A stretch of DNA of 63,076 bases from the NCBI RefSeq assembly GCF_003315235.1, contig NZ_QNRU01000011.1:1-63076 (forward strand), read 5' to 3'. The notes beneath the pieces were generated by a model. It ran no database searches, was not told the DNA's origin, and saw only the letters and a list, made by a program, of their open reading frames with translations. This DNA is from Neisseria gonorrhoeae (lineage in GTDB: Bacteria; Pseudomonadota; Gammaproteobacteria; Burkholderiales; Neisseriaceae). Every line of letters begins with the position of its first letter. Position 1 is the stretch's first letter. The translations under genes were made by a program, and so were the position numbers. Shown in pieces: positions 20,609 to 29,066 of the stretch.

Positions 20609-22087
20609 CTACAACCCCAATTTCCCCCAAATCCCATCAATTTTAACCGTAACCGCAGGGTCTTTTTTGATTACCCGTCCCCATTCGCGGTCGGTTTCTC
20701 CCGGCCATTTGCTGGTCGCATCCAAACCCATTTTGCCGCCGAGTCCGCTGACGGGGCTGGCGAAGTCGAGGTAGTCGATGGGCGTGTTTTCCACCAAAAC
20801 GGTGTCGCGGACGGGGTCCATGCGCGTGGTTACCGCCCAGATGACTTCTTTCCAGTCGCGCACGTTTACATCGTCATCCACCACGATGATGAATTTGGTG
20901 TACATAAACTGGCGCAGGAACGACCAGCAGCCCGTCATCACGCGCTTGGCGTGTCCGGCGTACTGTTTTTTCATGCTGACCACCGCCATGCGGTAGGAAC
21001 AGCCTTCGGGCGGCAGGTAGAAATCGGTGATTTCGGAGAACTGCTTTTGCAAAAGCGGTACGAACACTTCGTTCAACGCCACGCCCAAAACGGCAGGTTC
21101 GTCGGGCGGTTTGCCTGTGTAGGTAGAGTGGTAAATCGGGTTTTCGCGCATGGTGATGCGTTCGACCGTAAACACAGGGAAATGGCCCTGCTCGTTGTAA
21201 TAGCCCGTGTGGTCGCCGTATGGGCCTTCCAACGCGGTTTCGTTTGGATGAATCACGCCTTCCAATACAATTTCAGCACGGGCAGGCACTTGCAAATCGC
21301 TGCCGATACATTTCACCAACTCCGTCCGCGAACCGCGCAGCAGTCCGGCAAACTGGTATTCGCTCAAAGTATCGGGAACGGGCGTTACCGCGCCCAAAAT
21401 GGTGGAGGGGTCGCAACCGAGTACGACGGCGACGGGATACGGCGTATCGGGATTGAGTTTGCGGAATTCCTGATAATCCAACGCGCCGCCGCGATGCGAC
21501 AGCCAGCGCATAACCAGCTTGTTTTTGCCGATCAGTTGTTGGCGGTAAATGCCGAGATTTTGGCGTTTTTTGTGCGGCCCGCGCGTGACGGTCAAGCCCC
21601 ACGTTACCAGCGGCGCAACGTCTTCCGGCCAGCAATGTTGAATCGGAAGCTGATACAAATCAACGTCTTCTCCTTCCCACACGATTTCCTGACACGGCGC
21701 GTTTTTCACCACGTTCGGCGCCATGCTCCAAATATCTTTCAACAGCGGCAGTTTGGAAAACGCGTCTTTGATGCCTTTGGGCGGTTCGGGTTCTTTCAAA
21801 TACGCCAGCGTCTGCCCGATTTCGCGCAGCTTGGACACGCTGTCCGCGCCCATGCCCATCGCCACACGTTCGGGGGTGCCGAACAGGTTCGCCAACACGG
21901 GATAATCATAGCGCGTACCGTCGGGCTTAACCGGGTTTTCAAACAACAACGCCGGCCCTTCGGCGCGCAACACGCGGTCGGCAATTTCGGTCATTTCCAA
22001 ATGCGGGGAAACGGGGTGGGCGACGCGCTTGAGCTTGCCCTGCTGCTCGAGCATAGCGATGAAGTCGCGCAGGTCTTTGTATTTCAT
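20609..22087 (-). CDS. ubiD: 3-octaprenyl-4-hydroxybenzoate decarboxylase
   Basis: UbiD decarboxylates the octaprenyl-hydroxybenzoate intermediate of ubiquinone synthesis using prenylated FMN made by UbiX. The family start [20 protein letters not shown], the central [11 protein letters not shown]-like segment ([20 protein letters not shown]), and the region [20 protein letters not shown] are conserved. The length of 492 residues matches E. coli UbiD (497). It is the last gene of a minus-strand run that includes the DUF2199 gene and the decayed cluster upstream. Confidence 0.95.
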   Translation of the reverse strand: MKYKDLRDFIAMLEQQGKLKRVAHPVSPHLEMTEIADRVLRAEGPALLFENPVKPDGTRYDYPVLANLFGTPERVAMGMGADSVSKLREIGQTLAYLKEPEPPKGIKDAFSKLPLLKDIWSMAPNVVKNAPCQEIVWEGEDVDLYQLPIQHCWPEDVAPLVTWGLTVTRGPHKKRQNLGIYRQQLIGKNKLVMRWLSHRGGALDYQEFRKLNPDTPYPVAVVLGCDPSTILGAVTPVPDTLSEYQFAGLLRGSRTELVKCIGSDLQVPARAEIVLEGVIHPNETALEGPYGDHTGYYNEQGHFPVFTVERITMRENPIYHSTYTGKPPDEPAVLGVALNEVFVPLLQKQFSEITDFYLPPEGCSYRMAVVSMKKQYAGHAKRVMTGCWSFLRQFMYTKFIIVVDDDVNVRDWKEVIWAVTTRMDPVRDTVLVENTPIDYLDFASPVSGLGGKMGLDATSKWPGETDREWGRVIKKDPAVTVKIDGIWGKLGL

Positions 22088-22106
22088 GTTTATCCTTTTT
22101 GTCCTT

Positions 22107-22622
22107 TTATCCTGAACAATCCGATTCGGATACCGCCCCTATCCTTGCCTGCGCTTCGGCATATCCCATGCCGTGATAAAAGTCGCGTACCGGCGGATGT
22201 CCGCCGCTTTGATGAAGTTGCAGCAAAGGGCGTTGGTTGTCGGACTGGGTAACGACATTGCAGTGCAGACCGAAGGTGTCGGTTTCATAAGGGGGCAGCC
22301 GATTGCAAATCATACCGAAATAAACGGCGTTTTCAGGGTTGTCGTAAAAGCGGCTTTGATAGTCGTTAAAACTCTTTTCGCTGACGGACACCCACACGCC
22401 GTATTCCAGCGTTTCCTGATGCCCGATAATCGGAATAGGCAGCGCCGCGCGGATAAAGCGGTCGGTTTGGCCGGAATAGCGGATGATGCAGAAATCAGAA
22501 TCGCATTCCGCTTGATAAGCAATGCGTTCTTCTTCACTGAGTTGATTATAGGGATAGGGGGCGGTAAAGCCGGTTGCGGGCATATCTTCATGTTTTTCGC
22601 CGCAGGAAGTGCAAGTGTGCAT
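22107..22622 (-). CDS. DUF2199 family protein
   Basis: This 171-residue cytoplasmic protein starts with a Cys pair (CTSC, residues 4-7) and contains a conserved core of the uncharacterised DUF2199 family, including the [13 protein letters not shown] stretch and a Gly/Pro-rich segment [15 protein letters not shown]. No function is known. It starts 6 bases after the stop of the gene upstream and ends 19 bases before ubiD, so it is probably cotranscribed with ubiD. Confidence 0.75.
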   Translation of the reverse strand: MHTCTSCGEKHEDMPATGFTAPYPYNQLSEEERIAYQAECDSDFCIIRYSGQTDRFIRAALPIPIIGHQETLEYGVWVSVSEKSFNDYQSRFYDNPENAVYFGMICNRLPPYETDTFGLHCNVVTQSDNQRPLLQLHQSGGHPPVRDFYHGMGYAEAQARIGAVSESDCSG

Positions 22623-22628
22623 AAGGTT

Positions 22629-23166
22629 TCAGACTTTCAACACAAGTTTGCGGTAAAGCCATTCGCCGGCAAACAGCATCCCCATCAATACATAGGCAAT
22701 CACGCCTGTATAAACCGCCCACCAATCATATCGCCCCAACCGGGCCAACAAAGCGGCAAGCGTCCCGTTGGCAATAAAGAATACGCACCAAACCTGCGTT
22801 ACCCGGCGGGTATAGCGCACGGCTTTTTCAGGCAGGTCGGGCTGTTGCAGCCGCGCAAGTTTTTCAATCACCGTCTGCCCGGCAAACAGGCTGCTGCCGA
22901 ACACCGCCAACATCATCAAATTAACGAGGACAGGATACCAATACATTGAATCACGCCGCCCGAACACCAATACTGCGGCAAAAAACAGTGTAATATAGTG
23001 GATTAAATTTAAATCAGGACAAGGCGGCGAAGCCGCAGACAGTACAAATAGTACGGCAAGGCGAGGCAACGCCGTACCGGTTTAAATTTAATCCACTATA
23101 CCACAAAGCGGGATAGGCAATGCTTAATACGGTCAAAAAAATATGTCCGAAAAAACCGGGTTTCAT
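22629..23166 (-). pseudogene. COG4648-type membrane protein (aryl-polyene apeG-like) split by a CREE
   Basis: From the ATG at 23166, 22 codons ([20 protein letters not shown], then Leu-Trp) read into a Correia element at 22994-23100. Beyond it the gene resumes in another frame as [20 protein letters not shown] and runs to 22629, with three to four more membrane helices. The later part matches COG4648 small membrane proteins found in aryl-polyene and xanthomonadin clusters. A hybrid frame reading out of the CREE from 23069 gives 146 residues and could still be translated, but the native N-terminus is lost. Confidence 0.7.
22994..23100. repeat. Correia element (CREE), short form, inside an apeG-like gene
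   Basis: It starts TATAGTGGATTAAATTTAAA and ends with the inverted TTTAAATTTAATCCACTATA, 107 bases, without the IHF segment. It interrupts the COG4648-type membrane protein gene near codon 22. Confidence 0.93.
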
Positions 23167-23186
23167 TTTGAATCCGCACAAACGTT

Positions 23187-23225
23187 TTCAGACGGCATCC
23201 GATAAAAACATGCCGTCTGAAAAAT
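23187..23225 (-). terminator. Inverted uptake-sequence hairpin after the ACP remnant
   Basis: TTTTCAGACGGCAT and ATGCCGTCTGAAAA lie between the ACP stop codon (23242) and the start of the apeG-like gene. Confidence 0.6.
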
Positions 23226-23241
23226 AATTAGAAATACCCGA

Positions 23242-23333
23242 TTAGCCGGCCTGAATCTTCAATACCGCCTGTACCACGTCGTTGACGGTGCGGACATTGC
23301 GGAAATCTTCAGCCTGCAGCTTGCGGGCTGCCA
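23242..23333 (-). pseudogene. C-terminal remnant of an acyl carrier protein
   Basis: In the minus-strand frame ending with TAA at 23242-23244 the sequence reads VAARKLQAEDFRNVRTVNDV followed by VQAVLKIQAG. This is the last helix region typical of small ACPs (..F.nv.tv.D.v..v). The N-terminal part with the phosphopantetheine serine is absent: upstream sequence belongs to the ketosynthase gene in a different frame. A deletion seems to have fused the two genes near 23330. Confidence 0.65.
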
Positions 23334-24071
23334 CAACCATTCACGATTGCGATATACCCGGCGGCATTCCCGACTGCCGTTCAGCAGAAAACGCACCCAT
23401 TCCAAACCGCTCCAATATGCCTCGGGCAGCATACCGGCTTCAGACGGCATATCGTCCGAAGCAGACAAAGTCAGGCTGTAACGCGTCCCTTTGGTCAGAA
23501 CCATCGCCAAAGCATAAGCAAACGGCGCGCGCGTTGCCGATACGGCATATCCTTCCGGCAGCGGATCGTCCGCCGCCAAAACCAAAACCGACCCGCATCC
23601 CTCTTCCAACAGGGACGCCGCTTCCGCCAATGCCGTTTCCACACCGTCGGCACACACGGCCAATGCCGTCTGCTCGCTCATATCCCGCCTCAATATCGAC
23701 CATTGCCCCGCCGTCGCATTGTGCACCGACAAACCGAACGAAGTCGGCGACACGGTATGCGATTTCAACAGTTCCAACCACAAATCGAAACTACGCGCCA
23801 TTTCCCCGTCGTGCGAGGCATAAACTACCGGACTGCCGGGATGGGCGGAGGCAATGTCCCAAGCCGCGTCGCATACCAAACGCGCCGCCTTACTCAAACG
23901 GCGGCGCCGCATAGCGGGCAGGAACGGCAATTCCCGCCTGACATCGGGCAAACCGTCGGCAAAATCCGGACATTCCGCCCACTGCCTCCACTGGGCCATA
24001 TCGCGCATTTTGCCGCCCGAAACCCGTCAGTCGGCGATGTCGAAGTGGAACCGGCAAATAATCGGCGGCAT
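23259..24071 (-). pseudogene. Ketosynthase chain-length-factor-like protein (apeC-like), damaged
   Basis: From the ATG at 24071 the frame reads MPPIICRFHFDIAD, then TGA at codon 15 where a Trp codon is expected, then RVSGGKMRDMAQWRQW and on in the same frame. The body matches the non-catalytic ketoacyl-synthase-like family (Ketoacyl-synt_2): FLPAMRRRRLSKAARL, SPTSFGLSVHNATAGQ, LAADDPLPEGYAV. After EWLWQ (about 23333) the true C-terminus is replaced by out-of-frame ACP sequence. A shorter product from 24008 is possible (249 residues). In aryl-polyene systems this subunit pairs with a catalytic ketosynthase. Confidence 0.72.
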
Positions 24072-24225
24072 AGTTTCTTTCAAAAATTTACACTGTGCCG
24101 CATTCTAACCAAAGCCCATCCCCCTGACAATGCCGAAATTCAAACGCATCCACGCCATTTTTTCCGACAACGCCGCCCCTCGGCAAACCGCCCGAATTAG
24201 CCTGAATTTACATTTATCATTGATA

Positions 24226-24700
24226 ATGCCCGATTACCGACACCGCCTCCCTGCTGCCGCACAGCGGGCGTATGGTTCTGATAGACCGCATTACCCGATA
24301 CGGCGATGATTTTGTCGAAGCAGGGGCGCAGGTAAAACCCGACCACATCCTGCTGGCCGGCGGCATACTGCCCTATACGGCATTTATCGAACTGATGGCG
24401 TAGGCTGTCGGCGCATATGCCGGCCTCCAAGCCCGAAAAAAGGCGCAACCGGTCCGGCTCGGTTTTCCTGCCCGGCACGCGCAAACTTGAAATTTTTACC
24501 CAATCCGTCCCTGTCGGAACACATTTGCCGGCAACGGCGCATATGTCTATCCAAGATGCCGGGGTATGGGCGTGTCCGACTGCGAACTGCGTTGGACGGA
24601 CGCGCCGGAAACCTTGTCTGAAACACTCCTTTCAGACGGCATTTTGGCGCGCGCCTCACTCAACGTGTACAGCCCCGAACACCCTGTCGAAACAACTTAA
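24226..24700 (+). pseudogene. Hotdog-fold thioester dehydratase (apeP-like) remnant
   Basis: Reading from 24242 gives TASLLPHSGRMVLIDRITRY and, further on, TAFIELMA, then TAG at 24401-24403 where CAG (Gln) is expected, then AVGAYAGLQARKKAQPVRLG. The frame then slips near 24465 (FLPGTRKLEIFTQSVPVGTH) and again near 24560 (GMGVSDCELRWTDAPETL), ending at TAA 24698-24700. The first ATG (24226) is also out of frame with the body. The pieces match the FabZ-like dehydratases of aryl-polyene clusters. At least one stop and three frame changes make it non-functional. Confidence 0.68.
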
Positions 24701-24737
24701 TGCCGTCTGAACAGGCACGCACATACGGAGAACAACC

Positions 24738-25467
24738 ATGACTGAAACCGTCCTGATTACCGGCTCAAACAGAGGCATAGGCAAAGCCGCCGCACTCGGT
24801 TTTGGCGGACGACGGCTTTGATATCGCCGTCCACTGCCGCAGCCGCCGCGACGAAGCCGAAGCCGTGGCGGAAGAAATCCGCGCTTTGGGCAGAAATGCG
24901 CGCGTGTTGCAGTTTGACGTGTCCGACCGCGAAGCCTGCCGCGAGATTCTGACCGCCGACATCGAAGCAAACGGCGCGTATTACGGCGTGGTGTTGAACG
25001 CCGGCCTGACGCGCGACAATGCCTTCCCCGCGTTTTCAGACGACGATTGGGATGTGGTGCCGCGGACTAATTTGGACGGTTTTTACAATGTACTGCATCC
25101 GCTGGTTATGCCGATGATACGCCGCCGCAAAGCCGGACGGATTGTGTGTATGGCATCGGTGTCCGGCCTGACGGGCAACCGGGGGCAGGTCAATTACAGC
25201 GCGTCAAAAGCGGGCATTATCGGCGCGGCAAAAGCCTTGGCGGTCGAACCGGCGAAACGCAAAATCACCGTCAACTGCGTGGCGCCGGGTTTGATCGATA
25301 CGGAGATTGTCGATGAAAACGTACCCGTCGGAGAAATTTTGAAAGCCGTCCCCGCCGCGCGTATGGGACTGCCGGAAGAAGTGGCGCACGCAGTGCACTT
25401 CCTGATGGATGAAAAAGCGGCGTATATCACGCGCCAGGTGATTGCGGTGAACGGAGGTTTGTGTTGA
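24738..25467 (+). pseudogene. fabG: 3-oxoacyl-ACP reductase (FabG-type, apeQ-like), frameshifted
   Basis: The gene begins at ATG 24738 after GGAG with MTETVLITGSNRGIGKAAAL, the NADPH-binding TGxxxGIG motif. A four-T run at 24800-24803 puts it out of frame; with three Ts it would continue GLADDGFDIAVHCRSRRDEA into the long open frame ending at 25467. The rest is intact and keeps the NAG motif (LNAGLTRDN), the catalytic Ser and YSASK. Translation from 24802 alone would lack the cofactor-binding site. The tract could in principle slip, but no other sign of phase variation is present. The end overlaps the ketosynthase start. Confidence 0.75.
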
Positions 25468-26806
25468 ATACCAGAAGGGTCGCAGTAACGGGCATAGGCG
25501 GCATTACCGCCTTCGGCCGGGATTGGCAAAGCATACAGGCAGCATTCAAAGCCGAAAAAAACGCCGTCAAATATATGGATTGGCGCGAACGTTTCCCCGA
25601 ATTGGAAGCGCAACTGGGTGCGCCGATTGAGGATTACGCGCCGCCGAAACATTGGACGCGCAAGCGGCTCAGAAGTATGGGGCGCGTGTCGTACCTGTGC
25701 GTCGATGCGGCGGAGCAGGCGCTGGCGGATGCCGGTTTGCTCGGAGACGAAAGCATTACCGACGGACGGATGGGCGTTGCCTGCGGCTCTTCCGGCGGCG
25801 GCACCAAAGACATCGGAGATGTGGGAGAATTGTTGCTGACCGGCACGTCGCGCAACTTCGGCGCCAATACCTATGTGCGTATGATGCCGCACACCGCCGA
25901 CGCCAATATCGGCATCTTTTTCGGATTAACAAGGACGCATCATCCCGACATCGAGCGCGTGTTCTTCGGGCAGCCAAGGCATAGGTTATGCTTACGAGGC
26001 CATCAAATACGGTCTGACCGATATGATGCTGGCGGGCGGCGGCGAAGAATTTTGCCCGTCCGAAGTGTATGTTTTCGACTCGCTCTATGCCGCCAGCCGC
26101 CGCAACGGCGAACCGGAAGAGACCCCGCGTCCATACGACGCGAACCGCGACGGGCTGGTCATCGGAGAAAAGGCGCGGGGATTTTCGTATTGGAAGAATT
26201 GGAACACGCCAAACGGCGCGGTGCGAAAATTTACGCCGAACTCGTCGGCTACGGCGCCAACAGCGACGGCATCAATATCGGCGAAGGCGCAGCCGTATTC
26301 ATCATGACGCGCGATGCGGATTTTTCCGGCGGTATGCAGCTTCTGGGTTACGGCGCAAGCAGCGATGCCTACCATATTTCCACGCCCCGCCCCGACGCAA
26401 AGGCGCAATCCTCGCCTTTCAGACGGCATTGCAGCACGCCGGCCTTGCGCCCGAAGACATCGGCCGGATTAATCTGCACGGCACCGGGACGCACCACAAC
26501 GACAGTATGGAAAGCCGCGCCGTTGCAGCGGTTTTCGGCAACAATACGCCCTGCACGTCCGCCAAGCCGCAAACCGGACACACGCTGGGCGCGGCGGGCG
26601 CAATCGAAGCCGCGTTCGCGTGGGGCATTGCCGACCGGCAAAGCAATCCCGAAGGGAAACTTCCGCCCCGGCTTTGGGACGGGCAGAACGACCCCGACCT
26701 GCCCGCCATTAACCTGACCGGCGACGGCTGGGAAACCGAAAAACGCATTGCCGCCAGCTCGTCGTTTGCCTTCGGGGGAAGCAACTGCGTCTTAATCATC
26801 GGATGA
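25461..26806 (+). pseudogene. Chimeric 3-ketoacyl-ACP synthase (apeR-like front, apeO-like rear), frameshifted
   Basis: The start GTG at 25461 follows GGAGG. The frame opens as [18 protein letters not shown], but shifts at about 25925 (before SSACSSGSQ, which holds the active-site Cys codon 25960-25962), at about 26167 and at about 26400. The last part ([31 protein letters not shown]) keeps both active-site His regions. The GEGA segment and the following strand occur twice: [20 protein letters not shown], then after YGANSDG again [20 protein letters not shown]. This looks like a fusion of two different ketosynthases near 26260-26295. Confidence 0.7.
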
Positions 26807-26813
26807 AATAAGT

Positions 26814-26842
26814 TTGTCAATCCCACCGCTATGCTATACAAT
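26814..26842 (+). promoter_or_regulatory. Promoter of tRNA-Ile
   Basis: TTGTCA at 26814-26819 and TACAAT at 26837-26842 are separated by 17 bases and sit 17 bases before the tRNA. Confidence 0.6.
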
Positions 26843-26859
26843 ACGCGCCTACTCTTGAC

Positions 26860-26935
<76 letters not shown>

Positions 26936-27009
26936 ATTCCCAAGCCCGGACGTATGTTTGGGCTTTTTTGCCGCCCTGTGAAACCAAAATGCTTTGAGAA
27001 ACCTTGATA

Positions 27010-27768
27010 ATGAAAAAAGTCAGCGTATTGATTGTTGCCAAAAACGAAGCAAACCACATTCGGGAATGTATTGAAAGTTGCCGTTTCGATAAAGAAGTTA
27101 TCGTTATCGACGACCATAGCGCCGACAACACTGCCGAAATTGCCGAGGGTTTGGGTGCAAAAGTCTTCAGACGGCATTTGAACGGGGATTTCGGAGCGCA
27201 AAAAACATTTGCCATCGAACAGGCAGGCGGAGAATGGGTTTTCCTGATTGATGCAGACGAACGCTGCACGCCGGAACTATCTGATGAAATCTCAAAAATT
27301 GTCCGAACCGGCGATTATGCCGCCTATTTTGTCGAACGCCGCAACCTTTTCCCCAACCATCCCGCCACACACGGCGCGATGCGTCCCGACAGCGTATGCC
27401 GTCTGATGCCGAAAAAAGGCGGTTCGGTGCAAGGCAAAGTACACGAAACCGTACAGACCCCCTACCCCGAACGCCGTCTGAAACATTTTATGTACCATTA
27501 CACGTACGACAACTGGGAACAATATTTCAACAAGTTCAACAAATATACTTCCATCTCGGCCGAGAAATACCGGGAGCAGGGAAAGCCCGTGAGTTTCGTT
27601 AGGGACATTATCCTCCGTCCGATTTGGGGTTTTTTCAAAATTTATATCCTGAACAAAGGGTTTCTTGATGGAAAAATGGGTTGGATTATGTCCGTCAACC
27701 ACAGCTATTACACGATGATTAAATATGTCAAACTATATTATCTGTACAAATCCGGCGGAAAATTTTAA
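27010..27768 (+). CDS. lgtF: LOS beta-1,4-glucosyltransferase, GT2 family
   Basis: LgtF adds glucose to heptose I of the lipooligosaccharide core, starting the alpha chain. The GT2 fold begins at once: VSVLIVAKNEANHI, the VIVIDDHSADNTAEIAE segment, and the DxD metal site in FLIDADERC. It has 252 residues from ATG 27010. The stop codon is immediately followed by the ATG of rfaK, the known lgtF-rfaK (icsB-icsA) pair in pathogenic Neisseria. No homopolymer tract suggests phase variation. The tRNA gene lies 74 bases upstream. Confidence 0.9.
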   Translation: MKKVSVLIVAKNEANHIRECIESCRFDKEVIVIDDHSADNTAEIAEGLGAKVFRRHLNGDFGAQKTFAIEQAGGEWVFLIDADERCTPELSDEISKIVRTGDYAAYFVERRNLFPNHPATHGAMRPDSVCRLMPKKGGSVQGKVHETVQTPYPERRLKHFMYHYTYDNWEQYFNKFNKYTSISAEKYREQGKPVSFVRDIILRPIWGFFKIYILNKGFLDGKMGWIMSVNHSYYTMIKYVKLYYLYKSGGKF

Positions 27769-28833
27769 ATGGAAAAAGAATTCAGGATATTAAATATCGT
27801 ATCGGCCAAGATTTGGGGTGGGGGCGAACAATATGTCTATGATGTTTCAAAAGCATTGGGACTTCGGGGCTGCACCATGTTTACCGCCGTCAATAAAAAT
27901 GATGAATTGATGCGCAGACGCTTTTCCGAAGTTTCTTCCGTTTTCACAACGCGCCTTCACACGTTCAACGGGCTGTTTTCGCTCTACGCGCTTACCCGCT
28001 TTATCCGGGAAAACCACATTTCCCACCTGATGATACACACCGGCAAAATTGCCGCCTTATCCGTACTTTTGAAAAAACTGACCGGGGTGCGCCTGATATT
28101 TGTCAAACATAATGTCGTCGCCAACAAAACCGATTTTTATCACCGCCTGATACAGAAAAACACCGACCGCTTTATTTGCGTTTCCCGTCTGGTTTACGAT
28201 GTGCAAACCGCCGACAATCCCTTTAAAGAAAAATACCGGATTGTTCATAACGGTATCGATACCGGCCGGTTCCCCCCGTCTCAAGAAAAACCCGACAGCC
28301 GTTTTTTTACCGTCGCCTACGCCGGCAGGATCAGTCCGGAAAAAGGATTGGAAAACCTGATTGAAGCCTGTGTGATACTGCATCGGAAATATCCTCAAAT
28401 CAGGCTCAAATTGGCAGGGCACGGACATCCGGATTATATGTGCCGCCTGAAGCGGGGCGTATCTGCTTCGGGAGCAGAACCATTTGTTTCTTTTGAAGGG
28501 TTTACCGAAAAACTTGCTTCGTTTTACCGCCAAAGCGATGTCGTGGTTTTGCCCAGCCTCGTCCCGGAGGCATTCGGTTTGTCATTATGCGAGGCGATGT
28601 ACTGCCGAACGGCGGTGATTTCCAATACTTTGGGTGCGCAAAAGGAAATTATCGAACATCATCAATCGGGGATTCTGCTGGACAGGCTTACGCCTGAATC
28701 TTTGGCGGACGAAATCGAACGCCTCGTCTTAAACCCCGAAGCAAAAAACGCACTGGCAACGGCAGGACATCAATGCGTCGCCGCCCGTTTCACCATCAAC
28801 CATACCGCCGACAAATTATTGGATGCAATATAA
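27769..28833 (+). CDS. rfaK: LOS alpha-1,2-N-acetylglucosaminyltransferase, GT4 family
   Basis: RfaK (IcsA) adds GlcNAc to heptose II of the lipooligosaccharide core. It is a GT4 glycosyltransferase of 354 residues: the N-terminal domain starts IVSAKIWGGGEQYVYDV, and the nucleotide-sugar domain contains YAGRISPEKGLENLIEA and the E-x7-E motif PEAFGLSLCEAM. There is no gap between the lgtF stop and this ATG, so translation is coupled. An uptake-sequence hairpin follows. Confidence 0.9.
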   Translation: MEKEFRILNIVSAKIWGGGEQYVYDVSKALGLRGCTMFTAVNKNDELMRRRFSEVSSVFTTRLHTFNGLFSLYALTRFIRENHISHLMIHTGKIAALSVLLKKLTGVRLIFVKHNVVANKTDFYHRLIQKNTDRFICVSRLVYDVQTADNPFKEKYRIVHNGIDTGRFPPSQEKPDSRFFTVAYAGRISPEKGLENLIEACVILHRKYPQIRLKLAGHGHPDYMCRLKRGVSASGAEPFVSFEGFTEKLASFYRQSDVVVLPSLVPEAFGLSLCEAMYCRTAVISNTLGAQKEIIEHHQSGILLDRLTPESLADEIERLVLNPEAKNALATAGHQCVAARFTINHTADKLLDAI

Positions 28834-28837
28834 GCCG

Positions 28838-28867
28838 CTTTCAGACGGCCTATGCCGTCTGAAAGCC
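28838..28867 (+). terminator. Inverted uptake-sequence terminator after rfaK
   Basis: CTTTCAGACGGC and GCCGTCTGAAAG form a tight hairpin 8 bases after the rfaK stop codon. Confidence 0.75.
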
Positions 28868-29066
28868 TTTGATGCAACAAACCGCCAAATTATATTCGTT
28901 CATTGGAAAAAAACACCCCGAATTCATCCTTCAAAATAAGAAAATCCCAATATCCCCCGATATCGCGCAGCCTATTGGCAAAGTTTTGCAGCGTCTTCCC
29001 CGGCTTGTGCCGCCGCGTCAAGTGCTTTGTTACAATGCACTACCTTCACATTTCTTAATAAATTTT

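Noticed and set aside
20951-22252. A 433-codon open frame antisense to ubiD
   Set aside because: Antisense shadow; UbiD is clear on the other strand.
24800-24803. fabG T tract as a phase-variation switch
   Set aside because: Four bases are too short for efficient slipped-strand switching, and all neighbouring genes are also broken, so decay is a better explanation.
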